This document shows, piece after piece, positions 26,485-37,271 of a stretch of 64,000 bases of DNA. This DNA is from Nocardia bhagyanarayanae (GTDB taxonomy: Bacteria; Actinomycetota; Actinomycetes; Mycobacteriales; Mycobacteriaceae). The position numbers were made by a program, and so were the translations under genes. The stretch spans positions 4,650,001 to 4,714,000 of the forward strand of contig NZ_VFPG01000001.1 of assembly GCF_006716565.1 (NCBI RefSeq), read 5' to 3'. The first letter of the stretch is position 1; every line of letters starts with the position of its first letter. The notes below the pieces were generated by a model. The model did not search any database, was not told where the DNA came from, and saw only the letters and a list, made by a program, of their open reading frames with translations.

Positions 26485-26606
26485 GATTACCTCCTCGAAC
26501 GACTGGTCGGCTCGGCGCAAATCACGCCGCTGCCGCCGTACCCCTCGACGGGGACGGCAAACGCGGCGTGATCCAGACTCCGCCGATCGGTGGGGCGTGG
26601 TCGAGT

Positions 26607-26816
26607 TCAGCCCTCGGCGGCATGGATGTGCGGGGTGGGCTGCTGGAGCCGCCAGCCGCCGCCTTTGCAGTCGGCGGGCAGCGGGGGCAGCCGGTGTCCG
26701 GCGACATCGGTGCTGAACCGGTGTCCACACGAAGTGGGGCCGCAGCACTCGTAGATCCCGCTGGCGGGCGCCTTCTGGCCCGGCTTGAGTATCTCGTTCT
26801 CCTCGAGCTTCGTCAT
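26607..26816 (-). CDS. Small YjzC-like/zinc-ribbon-type protein
   Basis: 69 aa: MTKLEENEILKPGQKAPASG followed by IYECCGPTSCGHRFSTDVAGHRLPPLPADCKGGGWRL. The KPGQKAPASG opening matches small YjzC-type proteins, and Cys-Cys/Cys-Gly-His/Cys spacing suggests a bound zinc. ATG 26816 is chosen because similarity begins there. It lies antisense to the region upstream of the TetR remnant. Function unknown. Confidence 0.62.
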   Translation of the reverse strand: MTKLEENEILKPGQKAPASGIYECCGPTSCGHRFSTDVAGHRLPPLPADCKGGGWRLQQPTPHIHAAEG

Positions 26817-26954
26817 ATTCGGCCGATACCCGACAACCCGTTTCGTACACCGCTGCTGGACGGTGATGGCGGCACCCCGGGCCTGAAGGTTGCGACGGAT
26901 TTGCGCGGTGGGTCGCGCGCGCCGTCCGAGAACCGGCCTCGAGCGCCGCGCATT

Positions 26955-27253
26955 CTGGCCGCCTCCGGCCATCGGGCGCAGCTGGCGGCGTACATCACCG
27001 CGAACATGGAGTTCATGCGGGATCGAACGACCGTCCTGCGGGCACTGATCGAGCTCAACAGCAATGCCCGGGCGGCGATCGGGGAGCCGTTTCTCGACGA
27101 CGGGGCGCCGATTCGCCGCTGCCGCCGCTGGAGGAAGGTCTCCGCGCGGGCCGAGCAGCGGGCGAATGCGGCGATTTCGATGCCCATGTGATGGCGGTGA
27201 CGCTGCGCGCGGCCATCGAGACCATCGCGATCCGATATGCCGAGGGCAGGTGA
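26955..27253 (+). pseudogene. Remnant of a TetR family regulator
   Basis: The reading frame from 26955 gives HRAQLAAYITANMEFMRDR and TTVLRALIELNSNARAAI, a TetR C-terminal ligand-domain pattern. Near 27105-27110 the similarity jumps to another frame, which continues LEEGLRAGRAAGECGDF, DAHVMAVTLRAAIETIAIRY and ends at TGA 27251. The N-terminal DNA-binding domain is absent. The remnant lies just upstream of a broken SDR, so an old tetR-SDR pair has decayed here. Confidence 0.68.
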
Positions 27254-27375
27254 GCGATGTCGATTTCTATGCGGCGCAACTTGTTACGTTGTTCGATCGG
27301 GCGACCGCTCCGGAACGCACACTGGATACCGAGTGACGTCGGACCGTCCATGATCGCCGAACCGAAAGGGAAGCA

Positions 27376-28076
27376 ATGAAACTGGAACCGGGACAGGTCG
27401 CGGTGGTGACCGGCGCCGCCAACGGCATCGGACGAGCGGTGTCGCAGGCGCTGTGCGATCGCGGGATTCGAGTGGTGCTCGCCGATATCGATGGCGACGC
27501 CGTCGCCGAGGTCGCCGACGAGTTCGGGTCGGAGCACCTCGCGGTGCAGACGGATGTCGCCGATCCGCGACAGGTTCAGCGACTGGCCGACGCCACTGTG
27601 GAGCGCTTCGGTCGTGTCGACCTGGTGTTCAACAATGCCGGAATGGGCGTCGGCGGGCCCCCTACACCGCCGGCAAGCACGCGGTCGTCTCGCTGACCGA
27701 GGCGCTGCACGGCGAGTTGGCCGTACTCGCGCCCGGGATCGGAGCCACGGTGGTGTGCCCGGGGCCGGTCGACACGCAGATGCTGCGCGGGCTCACCGAC
27801 GGCATCGGATCGTTGCTCGGCGACGGCGACGTCCCCGCGCAACCCACCGAAGGATGGTTGGGCACGCTCACCCCGGAGCAATGGGAGCGTCTCGCACCGG
27901 GATTCGAGGCCATCACCCATCTGGCGAACGAGGCCATGCCCGCCGCGCGTGCCGCGGAGATCATCCTGTCGGCGGTCGAGGCCGACCGTCTCTATGTCAC
28001 CACCCATCCGCACTGGGCGACACAGGCCAGCGATCGAGTCGCGAAGATCGTGGCCGATATGCAGGCGTCCGGGTAG
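27376..28076 (+). pseudogene. SDR family oxidoreductase with an internal out-of-frame deletion
   Basis: Intact start (ATG 27376) and N-terminal half: VTGAANGIGRA, ADIDGDAVAEVADEF, LVFNNAGMGVGGP. At about 27655-27661 the sequence jumps, in a different frame, to APYTAGKHAVVSLTEALHG and continues with a normal SDR C-terminus to TAG 28074. About 60 codons that normally lie between NNAG and the catalytic Tyr are missing, including the catalytic Ser strand. The frame as it stands stops at 27694-27696. Related SDRs use polyunsaturated or steroid-like substrates, but this copy cannot be active. Confidence 0.85.
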
Positions 28077-28222
28077 TCCGAGTGGTTTCGCCGTGCGGCC
28101 TGCACCGGACGGGCGGCGTTCCCCCCGCCGAGGCGGTCGGCTCCGCGCCCCAACGGCTCGTGGCGGCCACCTCGGCGAGCGTGTCGGCGCGCCCGTTCGG
28201 GGCGTTCATGTCCGGCGAAAAA

Positions 28223-28576
28223 TCAACGAGCGCAGGCCTTTTCGATCATCCCTACCACATCGGCGGGGTTGTCGACCTGGACTACGAGCCGTGCGTAGCG
28301 CTCGTCGGCCAGTTCGATGACCACGGCCTTGTCGGGATCGCGGACGTCCCAGAACACTCGTTCTCCGTCGATGTGAAAGGTCCCCGCCGTGATCACGCGG
28401 GGGAGGTGCGTGCCCGGCGCGCGAATGCCTTTGCGCTCTTTGATGATTCCGGGGTCGACGGTCGCGCCGCGGACGTTCGCCAGCGGGATCACCAGGCGGC
28501 TCTTCAGCGCCCACAGTTTGTCCAGGCCCGCCATGCGGACCACCAGATCCGTGCCGTCGATGCTGACCTCGGCCAT
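28223..28576 (-). CDS. Conserved hypothetical protein, PH-like fold
   Basis: 117 aa. VSIDGTDLVVRMAGLDKLWALKSRLVIPLANVRGATVDP and RVFWDVRDPDKAVVIELADERYARLVVQVDNPADVVGMIEKA look like the beta-barrel plus C-terminal helix of bacterial PH-like proteins conserved in actinobacteria. It lies 21 bp downstream of the TetR gene on the same strand and is probably in its operon. No function known. Confidence 0.75.
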   Translation of the reverse strand: MAEVSIDGTDLVVRMAGLDKLWALKSRLVIPLANVRGATVDPGIIKERKGIRAPGTHLPRVITAGTFHIDGERVFWDVRDPDKAVVIELADERYARLVVQVDNPADVVGMIEKACAR

Positions 28577-28597
28577 GCCGTTCTCCTTCGTTCGTCT

Positions 28598-29095
28598 CTA
28601 TCGATCGGTCTGTGTTCGTCCGGTGAACTCGTCCGCGAGGCGGGCCACATCGTCACCGGCGCGGGCGCGCAGCCGAAGTCCGAGCAATGTCGCGGTCGAC
28701 ATTGTTCCGTCGCCCAGCGCCGCGGTGACCGCATCGAGTTCCGCGAACGCGCCCGTCACCTCGGCGGCGATTTCCGGATCCGCCGCACCCTGCTCGATGG
28801 CGGCCATCAGCAGCAGGTCCAGGCCGCCGATCCCCTCGGAAACCACTGCGGCACAGAGGATTCGCAACGGATCATCGGCGGCCGCGATCGCGCTCGAGTT
28901 CTGCTTCCGCACCGCTCGCAACGCCCGCAGATACAGACCGCGCTTGCTGCCGAAGGTGCGATACAGGCTGTGACGGTGTACGCCGAGGTGGCCGACGAGG
29001 TCGTCGATCGACACGGCGTCGAATCCACGCCGGGCGAACAGTTCCGCTGCCGACTCGACGACAGCAACCTCGTCGAATGTTCTCGGTCGCGCCAT
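28598..29095 (-). CDS. TetR/AcrR family transcriptional regulator
   Basis: 165 aa, slightly short for the family. DNA-binding domain: VVESAAELFARRGFDAVSIDDLVGHLGVHRHSLYRTFGSKRGLYLRAL (residues 11-58). The C-terminal half resembles the TetR_C_16-like ligand domain. ATG 29095. A perfect 12-bp inverted repeat lies 15-56 bp upstream in the region shared with the divergent gene at 29269, so it likely represses itself, the PH-like gene and that unknown. Confidence 0.92.
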   Translation of the reverse strand: MARPRTFDEVAVVESAAELFARRGFDAVSIDDLVGHLGVHRHSLYRTFGSKRGLYLRALRAVRKQNSSAIAAADDPLRILCAAVVSEGIGGLDLLLMAAIEQGAADPEIAAEVTGAFAELDAVTAALGDGTMSTATLLGLRLRARAGDDVARLADEFTGRTQTDR

Positions 29096-29109
29096 GTCAC
29101 CACCTTACC

Positions 29110-29151
29110 GAGTTTGGGAACATTCAGTCAAGAACGATAGTTCCCAAACTC
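29110..29151. promoter_or_regulatory. 12-bp perfect inverted repeat, TetR operator
   Basis: GAGTTTGGGAAC (29110-29121) and GTTCCCAAACTC (29140-29151) are exact reverse complements separated by 18 bp, placed between the divergent TetR and 29269 genes. The spacer holds AT-rich sequence suitable for a promoter element. Strong operator candidate. Confidence 0.8.
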
Positions 29152-29268
29152 CGGTGTGCGGCAGAAGGCGTTGCGCACGCGGCGGAAATCTCCCCGGCGA
29201 CGCGCGACGATCGGCCGAATGCCGGACGTAGGATGGCCGTTACCAGCCCACTCCTCGAGGAGGCGGCG

Positions 29269-29991
29269 ATGACCGACAGCCCACGATCGATCGCCGAAAG
29301 CGACATAACGCTCCCGCCGGGTGCGGACCAGGAGCGATTTTCCGGCTACGGGGTGATGGGGATGCCCTTCACCAGCGGCCACTATCTGGCGCTTCGGCAC
29401 TTCCCCGCCAGCTCGGTCGGTGCGGGATACGACGCGGTCTGGTATCGAAGCCCGGCCGGGAAATGGGTGATCTACAGCAGTGTCGCCCCGGAGGCCAGTT
29501 GCGCCCGCTATTTCGGTGCGGCCCTCGCAGACGCGCGGGTCGCGCCCATCTCGGTGACCTGGACGGGTCCGTCCGCGTTCACGGTCGAGGTGGGGGACGA
29601 CATCGTGTGGGATCTGGAGCTCGGCCGATCGGCGGCGACGGCGGCGATGACGGGTCTCGGCCGGATGGTGCCCGCGACCTGGCGGCAACGCCCCGCGGTC
29701 CTGGCGCTCATGTCGCGCGTCGCCGGTCCGGCGCTGGGTGTCGGGCGGGTGCGGCTCAGCGGCACCGCGCCGAACGGGCAGTGGTTCCGTGCCGATCCGC
29801 GGATGCTGTGGCCCGTCGAGAACGGTCGCGCGCGCATCGACGGCATCGATATCGGCCCGCCGGGACCGTTGGCGGAGCAGGCGAAGCTGGGTGATTTCTG
29901 GTTGCCGCAACGCGGCATGTTCGCCGTCGGCGAGACGTATTTCGAGCCATACGACGCGACACGGCACCGGGCGGCGCGCTCCGCCTCATGA
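29269..29991 (+). CDS. Conserved hypothetical protein controlled by divergent TetR
   Basis: 240 aa beginning at ATG 29269 behind GAGGAGG. Segments such as GYGVMGMPFTSGHYLALRHFPASSVGAGYDAVWYRSPAGKWVIYSS and FLPQRGMFAVGETYFEP suggest a mostly beta, lipocalin-like or AttH-like protein, but I do not recognise the family. No signal peptide or membrane helix. Its control region carries the 12-bp TetR inverted repeat. Confidence 0.7.
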   Translation: MTDSPRSIAESDITLPPGADQERFSGYGVMGMPFTSGHYLALRHFPASSVGAGYDAVWYRSPAGKWVIYSSVAPEASCARYFGAALADARVAPISVTWTGPSAFTVEVGDDIVWDLELGRSAATAAMTGLGRMVPATWRQRPAVLALMSRVAGPALGVGRVRLSGTAPNGQWFRADPRMLWPVENGRARIDGIDIGPPGPLAEQAKLGDFWLPQRGMFAVGETYFEPYDATRHRAARSAS

Positions 29992-30006
29992 CACCGGCGT
30001 CGGCAT

Positions 30007-30834
30007 TCACCATCCGCCGTCGAACAACGCCGAGAGCGCCGGTCCCGGATCCGCCGCGGTGGTCGTGTTCGCGACGACGACAACGATCGAGGCCAGCGAC
30101 GACAACGCCGCGAGAACACCGAAGGACCCCGATACGCGCCTCGCTCGCGTGTCGGTCGCTCGCGCGAATCGCTTCCACACCACCACATTCAAAGCGAGGA
30201 GAACGATCGCCACGACCGCGGCGATCACGGCCATCGCCACGTGATAGAGCGAGAAGTCGCTGATCATCACCGCCAGCGCGGGAGTTTCGCCACCCCCGCT
30301 GAGGGACTCGGCCAGTCGCTGCCTGACCTGATCGAGCGTCTCGGCGAGCTCACCGTCCGTGTCGCCGCCAGTCAGCATCGGCAACAGCGAGGCGTAGGGC
30401 GCTACCGCACCCTGAACGTTGGCCATCACCGCCAGCAACGAGAACACCCCGAGCGCCGTGACGATCATCCCGGACGAGGCGAGTGCGACATTTCTGCCCG
30501 CGTCGAGACCGCGGGCCCGAAGGAATGCCCGCCACAGCAGAACGCCGAGCGCGACGAACACGATCAGCAAGAGCGCGGCGATCACTCCCTTGGTCACGTG
30601 GTACCAAAACCAGTAGTCCACAGCGCTTTCCAAGGCCGGGGAGAAGTCCCGGGCGCCGGAACGCCAGTACTCGACGAACGCCTCGCGGAAAGCTTCGCGG
30701 AGATCGCGCTCGTCGGCGAAATCGCCCGCCAGCGTGGGCGGAACGACGACGAACGCGGCCGCGAGGACGACGGCGAGTGCGCCGAGCACACCGAGTGCGC
30801 GACCGAATCGCGACGGGGCCACCGGTACGGACAA
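30007..30834 (-). CDS. Hypothetical membrane protein, about four helices
   Basis: 275 aa. Hydrophobic segments at about residues 12-36 (ALGVLGALAVVLAAAFVVVPPTLAG), 80-105 (VIAALLLIVFVALGVLLW), 118-140, 200-225 and near 245-260. A hydrophilic loop with EAFREAFVEYWRSGARDFSPALESAVDYWFWYHVTKG follows the first helix. No recognised domain. Encoded downstream of katG on the same strand, separated by 74 bp. Confidence 0.72.
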   Translation of the reverse strand: MSVPVAPSRFGRALGVLGALAVVLAAAFVVVPPTLAGDFADERDLREAFREAFVEYWRSGARDFSPALESAVDYWFWYHVTKGVIAALLLIVFVALGVLLWRAFLRARGLDAGRNVALASSGMIVTALGVFSLLAVMANVQGAVAPYASLLPMLTGGDTDGELAETLDQVRQRLAESLSGGGETPALAVMISDFSLYHVAMAVIAAVVAIVLLALNVVVWKRFARATDTRARRVSGSFGVLAALSSLASIVVVVANTTTAADPGPALSALFDGGW

Positions 30835-30908
30835 GACGCTCCTTCAGCTCGAGCAAAGGAAATCCCAGGCCGACCCCGAAGGGCCGCCCTGGGATACACC
30901 ACGACAAC

Positions 30909-33173
<2,265 letters not shown>

Positions 33174-33605
33174 TCAGGGACGTTGGGATGCGGCGCAGTC
33201 GGGACACAGACCCCAGTAGATGACCTCGGCCTCGTCGATGGCGAAACCGTGGTCCTCGGATGCGGTCAGACAAGGGGCATGGCCGATCGCGCAGTCGACA
33301 TCGGCGATCGACCCACACGCCCGGCACACGACGTGATGATGGTTGTCGCCGACCCGCGACTCGTAACGCGCCACGGAGCCGGACGGCTGGATGCATCGGA
33401 TCAGGCCCGCGGCGGTGAGCGTGCGCAGCGAGTCGTACACCGCCTGGTGTGACACCGCCGACAGGCGCGAACGCACGGCGCGGATGATCGAATCCGTGTC
33501 GGCGTGCGGGTGGTCGTGCACCGCGCCGAGCACCGCGACTCGCGGAGCGGTCACGCGGAGCGAAGCTCCCTGCAGCATCTGCTGGAATTCCTCGGCAGTG
33601 TGCAC
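33174..33605 (-). CDS. furA: FurA, Fur-family peroxide-sensing repressor of katG
   Basis: 143 aa starting at GTG 33605. Winged helix LRVTAPRVAVLGAVHDHPHADTDSIIRAV and SAVSHQAVYDSLRTLTAAGLIR; metal-binding YESRVGDNHHHVVCRACGSIADVDC and C-terminal YWGLCPDCAASQ with the second Cys pair. Very similar to mycobacterial FurA. A longer frame from TTG 33641 exists, but that TTG is the first triplet of the promoter TTGACT, so the short form is chosen. Transcribed with katG. Confidence 0.95.
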   Translation of the reverse strand: MHTAEEFQQMLQGASLRVTAPRVAVLGAVHDHPHADTDSIIRAVRSRLSAVSHQAVYDSLRTLTAAGLIRCIQPSGSVARYESRVGDNHHHVVCRACGSIADVDCAIGHAPCLTASEDHGFAIDEAEVIYWGLCPDCAASQRP

Positions 33606-33641
33606 GGACGAAAGTCTTGTCCGTTTTCTGGAACGAGTCAA
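33606..33641 (-). promoter_or_regulatory. furA-katG promoter and FurA box
   Basis: Read on the minus strand: TTGACT (33641-33636, the -35), then CGTTCCAGAAAACGG, the AT-rich block seen in mycobacterial furA promoters where FurA binds, then ACAAGACT as a -10-like element shortly before GTG 33605. The transcript would be leaderless or nearly so. Confidence 0.72.
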
Positions 33642-33896
33642 GCATTTGTCCGCGGGAGGCCCGTCCCCCGACGTCGACGTGCGGAGGACGGACCCCTTCC
33701 CCGACGGCCGCGAAACGCCGCCACGTTCGCGGGCCGACTCGACCCTAGCCGCCGACCTCGGAATCGGCGCGCATCGACACCGCCCGGCTCGAAATTCGTC
33801 GAATCCGTTGTGCCCCTGCCCTCGGTAGCTGGCAGTCGTCGCCGCGCGTATGACAAGATCGCCCGGTTCGTCGAGCTGTGCGCAGGAGGCTTTCGC

Positions 33897-35474
33897 TTGG
33901 ATCTACGCTTGGGACCCAACAGATCTCATCGGATCCGGCGTGCCGTGCTCGCGCTCGCGGTGGGGGTAGGACTACTCGGGGTGCCCGTGTCGGCGTCCGC
34001 GGAGGACGTCGCCGACTCCTACATCGATCGCCTGTCCGAGGCGGCGGACACCCCGGCGCTGCGGTGGTCCGATTGCCAGGACGGCTTCCAGTGCGCGTCC
34101 GCGCAGGTGCCACTGGACTACAACCAGCCGCACCGCGACCGGATCGAGTTGGCGGTGATCAAACTGCCCGCCGCCGATCCGAGTCGGCGGATCGGCACAC
34201 TGTTCGTCAACTTCGGCGGTCCCGGCCCGTCCGGGGTGGACCGTCTGCGGGAGCGGGCGCGGTGGCCGTGGCTGTTCTCCGACGAACTGCGCGCGCGGTT
34301 CGATGTGGTCTCCTGGGACAGTCGATCGGTGGCCCGCAGTGCGGCGGCGCGCTGCTTCCCGACGATGGACGAACAAGCGGCCTTTCTCGGCGCGATGCCC
34401 CAAATGCCAACGGTCCCAAGCGAAGAGGCCGCGTTCTACGGCTGGTCCAAAGAGTTCGCCGACCGCTGCGGGCGGAACGCGGGTCCGATACTGAACCACG
34501 CCTCGACCGCCAACACCGCGCGGGATCTCGAACTCTTGCGCCGCGCCGTCGGCGATCCGAAGCTGACCTATCACGGCATCTCCTACGGCACGCAGCTCGG
34601 CGCGATCTACGCCAACATGTATCCCAGCCGGGTGCGGGCGATGGTCTTCGACGGATCGATCGACTTCGAGGGCAACGTCAACGGTCACGACGGGCAAGGC
34701 GCGACGGTTCCGCTGGACACTCGACAGGGCGTGGCCGACGCGATCGCCGCCACCTTCGACGCCTTCCTGCGGCAGTGTTCGGCGGCCGGGCCGCGGTGCG
34801 CGTTCTCCTCCGGTGATCCGAGGGTGAAGTGGACGGTGCTCGCGGAGCGGGCTCGCGTGGCGCCGATCAGGCTCGACGACCAGACGTGGACGTACGCCGC
34901 GGTTCTCGCTGCCGCGTCGAGTCTCGCGCAGCCGTCGACCTTCCCGGATCTCGCCGCGCTGCTGCAGAAGTTGTTCGACGCGGGCACCAGCGTCCCGGGA
35001 CTGCTGCCGGTCGCTCGCGGCGAGTCCTATCTGGGCAACCGCACCGAGGCGTACCACGCGATTCAGTGCGCCGACAGCGTCGTCCCGACCGACACCGGCG
35101 CCTACAGTCGCGCGGCGATATCGGAGGATCTGCGGGTGCCGCACTTCGGGCGAATCGCCGTCTTCGGCACCACGACCTGCGCGTTCTGGCAAGGCCACGA
35201 CGCCGACCGGTACACCGGACCGTGGAACCGCCGCACCGCCGCCCCGATCCTGGTGCTCAACAGCAGATTCGACCCGGCGACCCCGTTGTCCGGCGCCTTG
35301 GCGGGCGCGACCCAGCTGGCCGACGCCCAGGTGGTGGTGATCGAAGGCGCCGGGCACAGCAGCATGTACGTGCCGAGCACCTGTGCCGAGCGAACCAAAC
35401 GGGAGTACCTGTTCACCGGCCGACTTCCAGCGGAAGGCACCGGCTGCGCGGTCGACGAGTCGCCCTTCGACTGA
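33897..35474 (+). CDS. Secreted alpha/beta hydrolase, tripeptidyl aminopeptidase type
   Basis: 525 aa from TTG 33897, chosen because AGGAGG lies seven bases before it and a signal peptide follows (RIRRAVLALAVGVGLLGVPVSASA, cleavage near residue 35). Nucleophile Ser229 in YHGISYGTQ; Asp in NSRFDPATPL; His in GAGHSSMY. The C-terminal TAP-like domain carries the conserved Cys pair region (CAFWQG, STCAERTKREYLFTGRLP). Expected to trim N-terminal tripeptides from proteins outside the cell, or hydrolyse esters. The first half carries WDSRSVA where the family usually has WDPRGVG. Confidence 0.9.
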   Translation: MDLRLGPNRSHRIRRAVLALAVGVGLLGVPVSASAEDVADSYIDRLSEAADTPALRWSDCQDGFQCASAQVPLDYNQPHRDRIELAVIKLPAADPSRRIGTLFVNFGGPGPSGVDRLRERARWPWLFSDELRARFDVVSWDSRSVARSAAARCFPTMDEQAAFLGAMPQMPTVPSEEAAFYGWSKEFADRCGRNAGPILNHASTANTARDLELLRRAVGDPKLTYHGISYGTQLGAIYANMYPSRVRAMVFDGSIDFEGNVNGHDGQGATVPLDTRQGVADAIAATFDAFLRQCSAAGPRCAFSSGDPRVKWTVLAERARVAPIRLDDQTWTYAAVLAAASSLAQPSTFPDLAALLQKLFDAGTSVPGLLPVARGESYLGNRTEAYHAIQCADSVVPTDTGAYSRAAISEDLRVPHFGRIAVFGTTTCAFWQGHDADRYTGPWNRRTAAPILVLNSRFDPATPLSGALAGATQLADAQVVVIEGAGHSSMYVPSTCAERTKREYLFTGRLPAEGTGCAVDESPFD

Positions 35475-35488
35475 CTCTGCTGCGGGTT

Positions 35489-35520
35489 GTTCTTCGTGCG
35501 CACGGGTACGCACGAAGAAC
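35489..35520. terminator. Bidirectional hairpin between convergent genes
   Basis: GTTCTTCGTGCG (35489-35500) and CGCACGAAGAAC (35509-35520) form a perfect 12-bp stem with an 8-base loop, 15 bases after the peptidase stop and 15 before the end of the convergent GH1 gene. Confidence 0.85.
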
Positions 35521-35534
35521 GATGTGCTCGCGGG

Positions 35535-36857
35535 CTAGTCGGGCAGACCGACCGTTTGATCGCAGCTCTCCGGCGGGTCCACCAGTTCGCATTCGGCAGG
35601 GGGACGAGTCGGCCGGTAGCCGGTCGGGACGCCGCCGGATCGAATGATCGTGCGGTAGGTGTCGACGGCGTCCGTCGGTCGGCGGGCGAGCGTGGGATCG
35701 GTGCGAACGTCGACGGTGTAGAGGCCGAAACGCGGTGTGTAGGAACCCCATTCGTAGTTGTCGGTGAGGCTCCAGTAGTTGTAGCCGATCAGGTCGATGC
35801 CGTCGGCCTTGGCGCGCTGCAGCCAGTAGACGGTGTCGCGGAGGTGCTCGGAGCGGGTGTAACCGTCGGCACGGGGGCCACCGTTCTCGGTGGGCATGCC
35901 GTTCTCCACGACGTACAGCGGGCGGTCCGGGAACAGGCGCGAATAGTGCCGCAACGCGTAATAGATGCCCTCGGTGCGAATCGGCAATTCCCAGATGGCC
36001 GGACCCTGGTTCGAACCGCCCTGTACCGACTGACCGGACTCCGGCAGTACCGCGAAATAGTAGTCGACGCCGATGAAGTCGAGCTTGTCCGCGATGCGGT
36101 CGACCATCGGCTGGTTGACCTCGGTCTCGGCGCCCGCCACGTAGCCGAGGTTGCTGGTGACCTGCGCATCGGGCGCGGCGTGGTGGATGACGTCGTAGAT
36201 CGTGTTGTGGGCCTGAGCCATTCGGTCCAGCATCGCGGGCGCCTCGTCGACGGTGATGGCGCCGATACGCAGCTCGGTGCCGACGTAGGCGGCGGGCTCG
36301 TTGAAGGTGACCCACAGCGGGTTGCGAGAGGCGTAGCGGTCAACCACCTTTCGCATATTGGTCAGCCAGTCCTCGACGATGCCCGGATTGCGCCAGCCGC
36401 CGCGATCGCTCACCCAGCCCGGATAGACCCAGTGGTCCAGGGTCAGCATCGGCCGCATGCCGGCCGCGACGATACGGTCGATCACATCGTCGTAGAACCG
36501 GAACGCCGACGAGTCCCAGATTCCCGGCTCCGGCTGGAGGCGGGCCCATTCGATCCCGATCCGGTACACCTGAACCCCGAGCCGGGCGGCCAGTTCGATG
36601 TCGGAGGGATGGCGCTCGAGGAAGTCGACCGAATTCAGGTATTCGTCCCCGGCCTCGCCCGAGTCGATGTAGCGGGTCCAGTTGCTGTCGGGAGCGTGGC
36701 CCTCCGACTGGAAGCCGGATGACGCGACTCCCCAGAGGAATTCGTCGCCCAACGGCGCGACGGTCGCGTGCGCCGAGGGAACTGCCCCCGGCGCGAGCGC
36801 CACGGTCGCGGTCATGGCGAGGGTGACGAGGGCGTATCCGCACTTCCGTGTTCGCAT
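35535..36857 (-). CDS. Secreted glycoside hydrolase family 1 beta-glycosidase
   Basis: 440 aa. Residues 1-31 are a Sec signal peptide (CGYALVTLAMTATVALAPGAVPSAHA). The mature part is a GH1 barrel: FLWGVASSGFQSEG substrate/fold motif, acid-base Glu187 in TFNEP, nucleophile Glu318 in YVVENG, and the aglycone-side YNYWSLTDNYEWGSYTPRFGLY. ATG 36857 follows AGGAG. Most bacterial GH1 enzymes are cytoplasmic, so the export signal is unusual. The C-terminal tail (PPAECELVDPPESC) has two cysteines that could pair outside the cell. Confidence 0.93.
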   Translation of the reverse strand: MRTRKCGYALVTLAMTATVALAPGAVPSAHATVAPLGDEFLWGVASSGFQSEGHAPDSNWTRYIDSGEAGDEYLNSVDFLERHPSDIELAARLGVQVYRIGIEWARLQPEPGIWDSSAFRFYDDVIDRIVAAGMRPMLTLDHWVYPGWVSDRGGWRNPGIVEDWLTNMRKVVDRYASRNPLWVTFNEPAAYVGTELRIGAITVDEAPAMLDRMAQAHNTIYDVIHHAAPDAQVTSNLGYVAGAETEVNQPMVDRIADKLDFIGVDYYFAVLPESGQSVQGGSNQGPAIWELPIRTEGIYYALRHYSRLFPDRPLYVVENGMPTENGGPRADGYTRSEHLRDTVYWLQRAKADGIDLIGYNYWSLTDNYEWGSYTPRFGLYTVDVRTDPTLARRPTDAVDTYRTIIRSGGVPTGYRPTRPPAECELVDPPESCDQTVGLPD

Positions 36858-36940
36858 GGAGCTCCTGTCTCCGTCCGGAACCACTCGGTCGTGCACGCAC
36901 CGCACGAAGCTCGACCGCAACCGAGCCCGTGCCGATGATC

Positions 36941-36993
36941 CGTCACTGTAGCTGTCCGATTGCTGACCCGTCAGCGTAGCTGGCGGATTGCTG
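36941..36993. repeat. Two-copy 28-bp tandem repeat in a 414-bp intergenic region
   Basis: CGTCAnnGTAGCTGnCnGATTGCTG occurs at 36941-36965 and again at 36969-36993 (21 of 25 positions identical, period 28). It lies 84 bp upstream of the secreted GH1 gene, within the gene-free stretch 36858-37271 between GH1 (minus) and the L,D-transpeptidase (plus). No other gene or clear promoter was seen in that stretch. The repeat may be an operator for the GH1 gene. Confidence 0.6.
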
Positions 36994-37271
36994 GATTTTC
37001 GGCGCGCCACGCCGTGCCGACCGATCGCCCGGGTGGTGGCGCACTACCGGCGCGATCACAACAATCCGAAAATGGCAATCACGCGACGCTATCGAGATCG
37101 ACTCGGTTGCCTACCGGTCGTGCCCGATTTGCCACGTTGGGGTAGAGAGCCGCTTCAGAATGATCGAAAACACTCTCAGGTCAGCTCGGACCTCGTGTCG
37201 CCCATGCGCGTCCCCTCGCCCCGCGGGCGGCACGTCCCAACTACCGGGTGAGGGAAAGGCAGGTCTGATTC

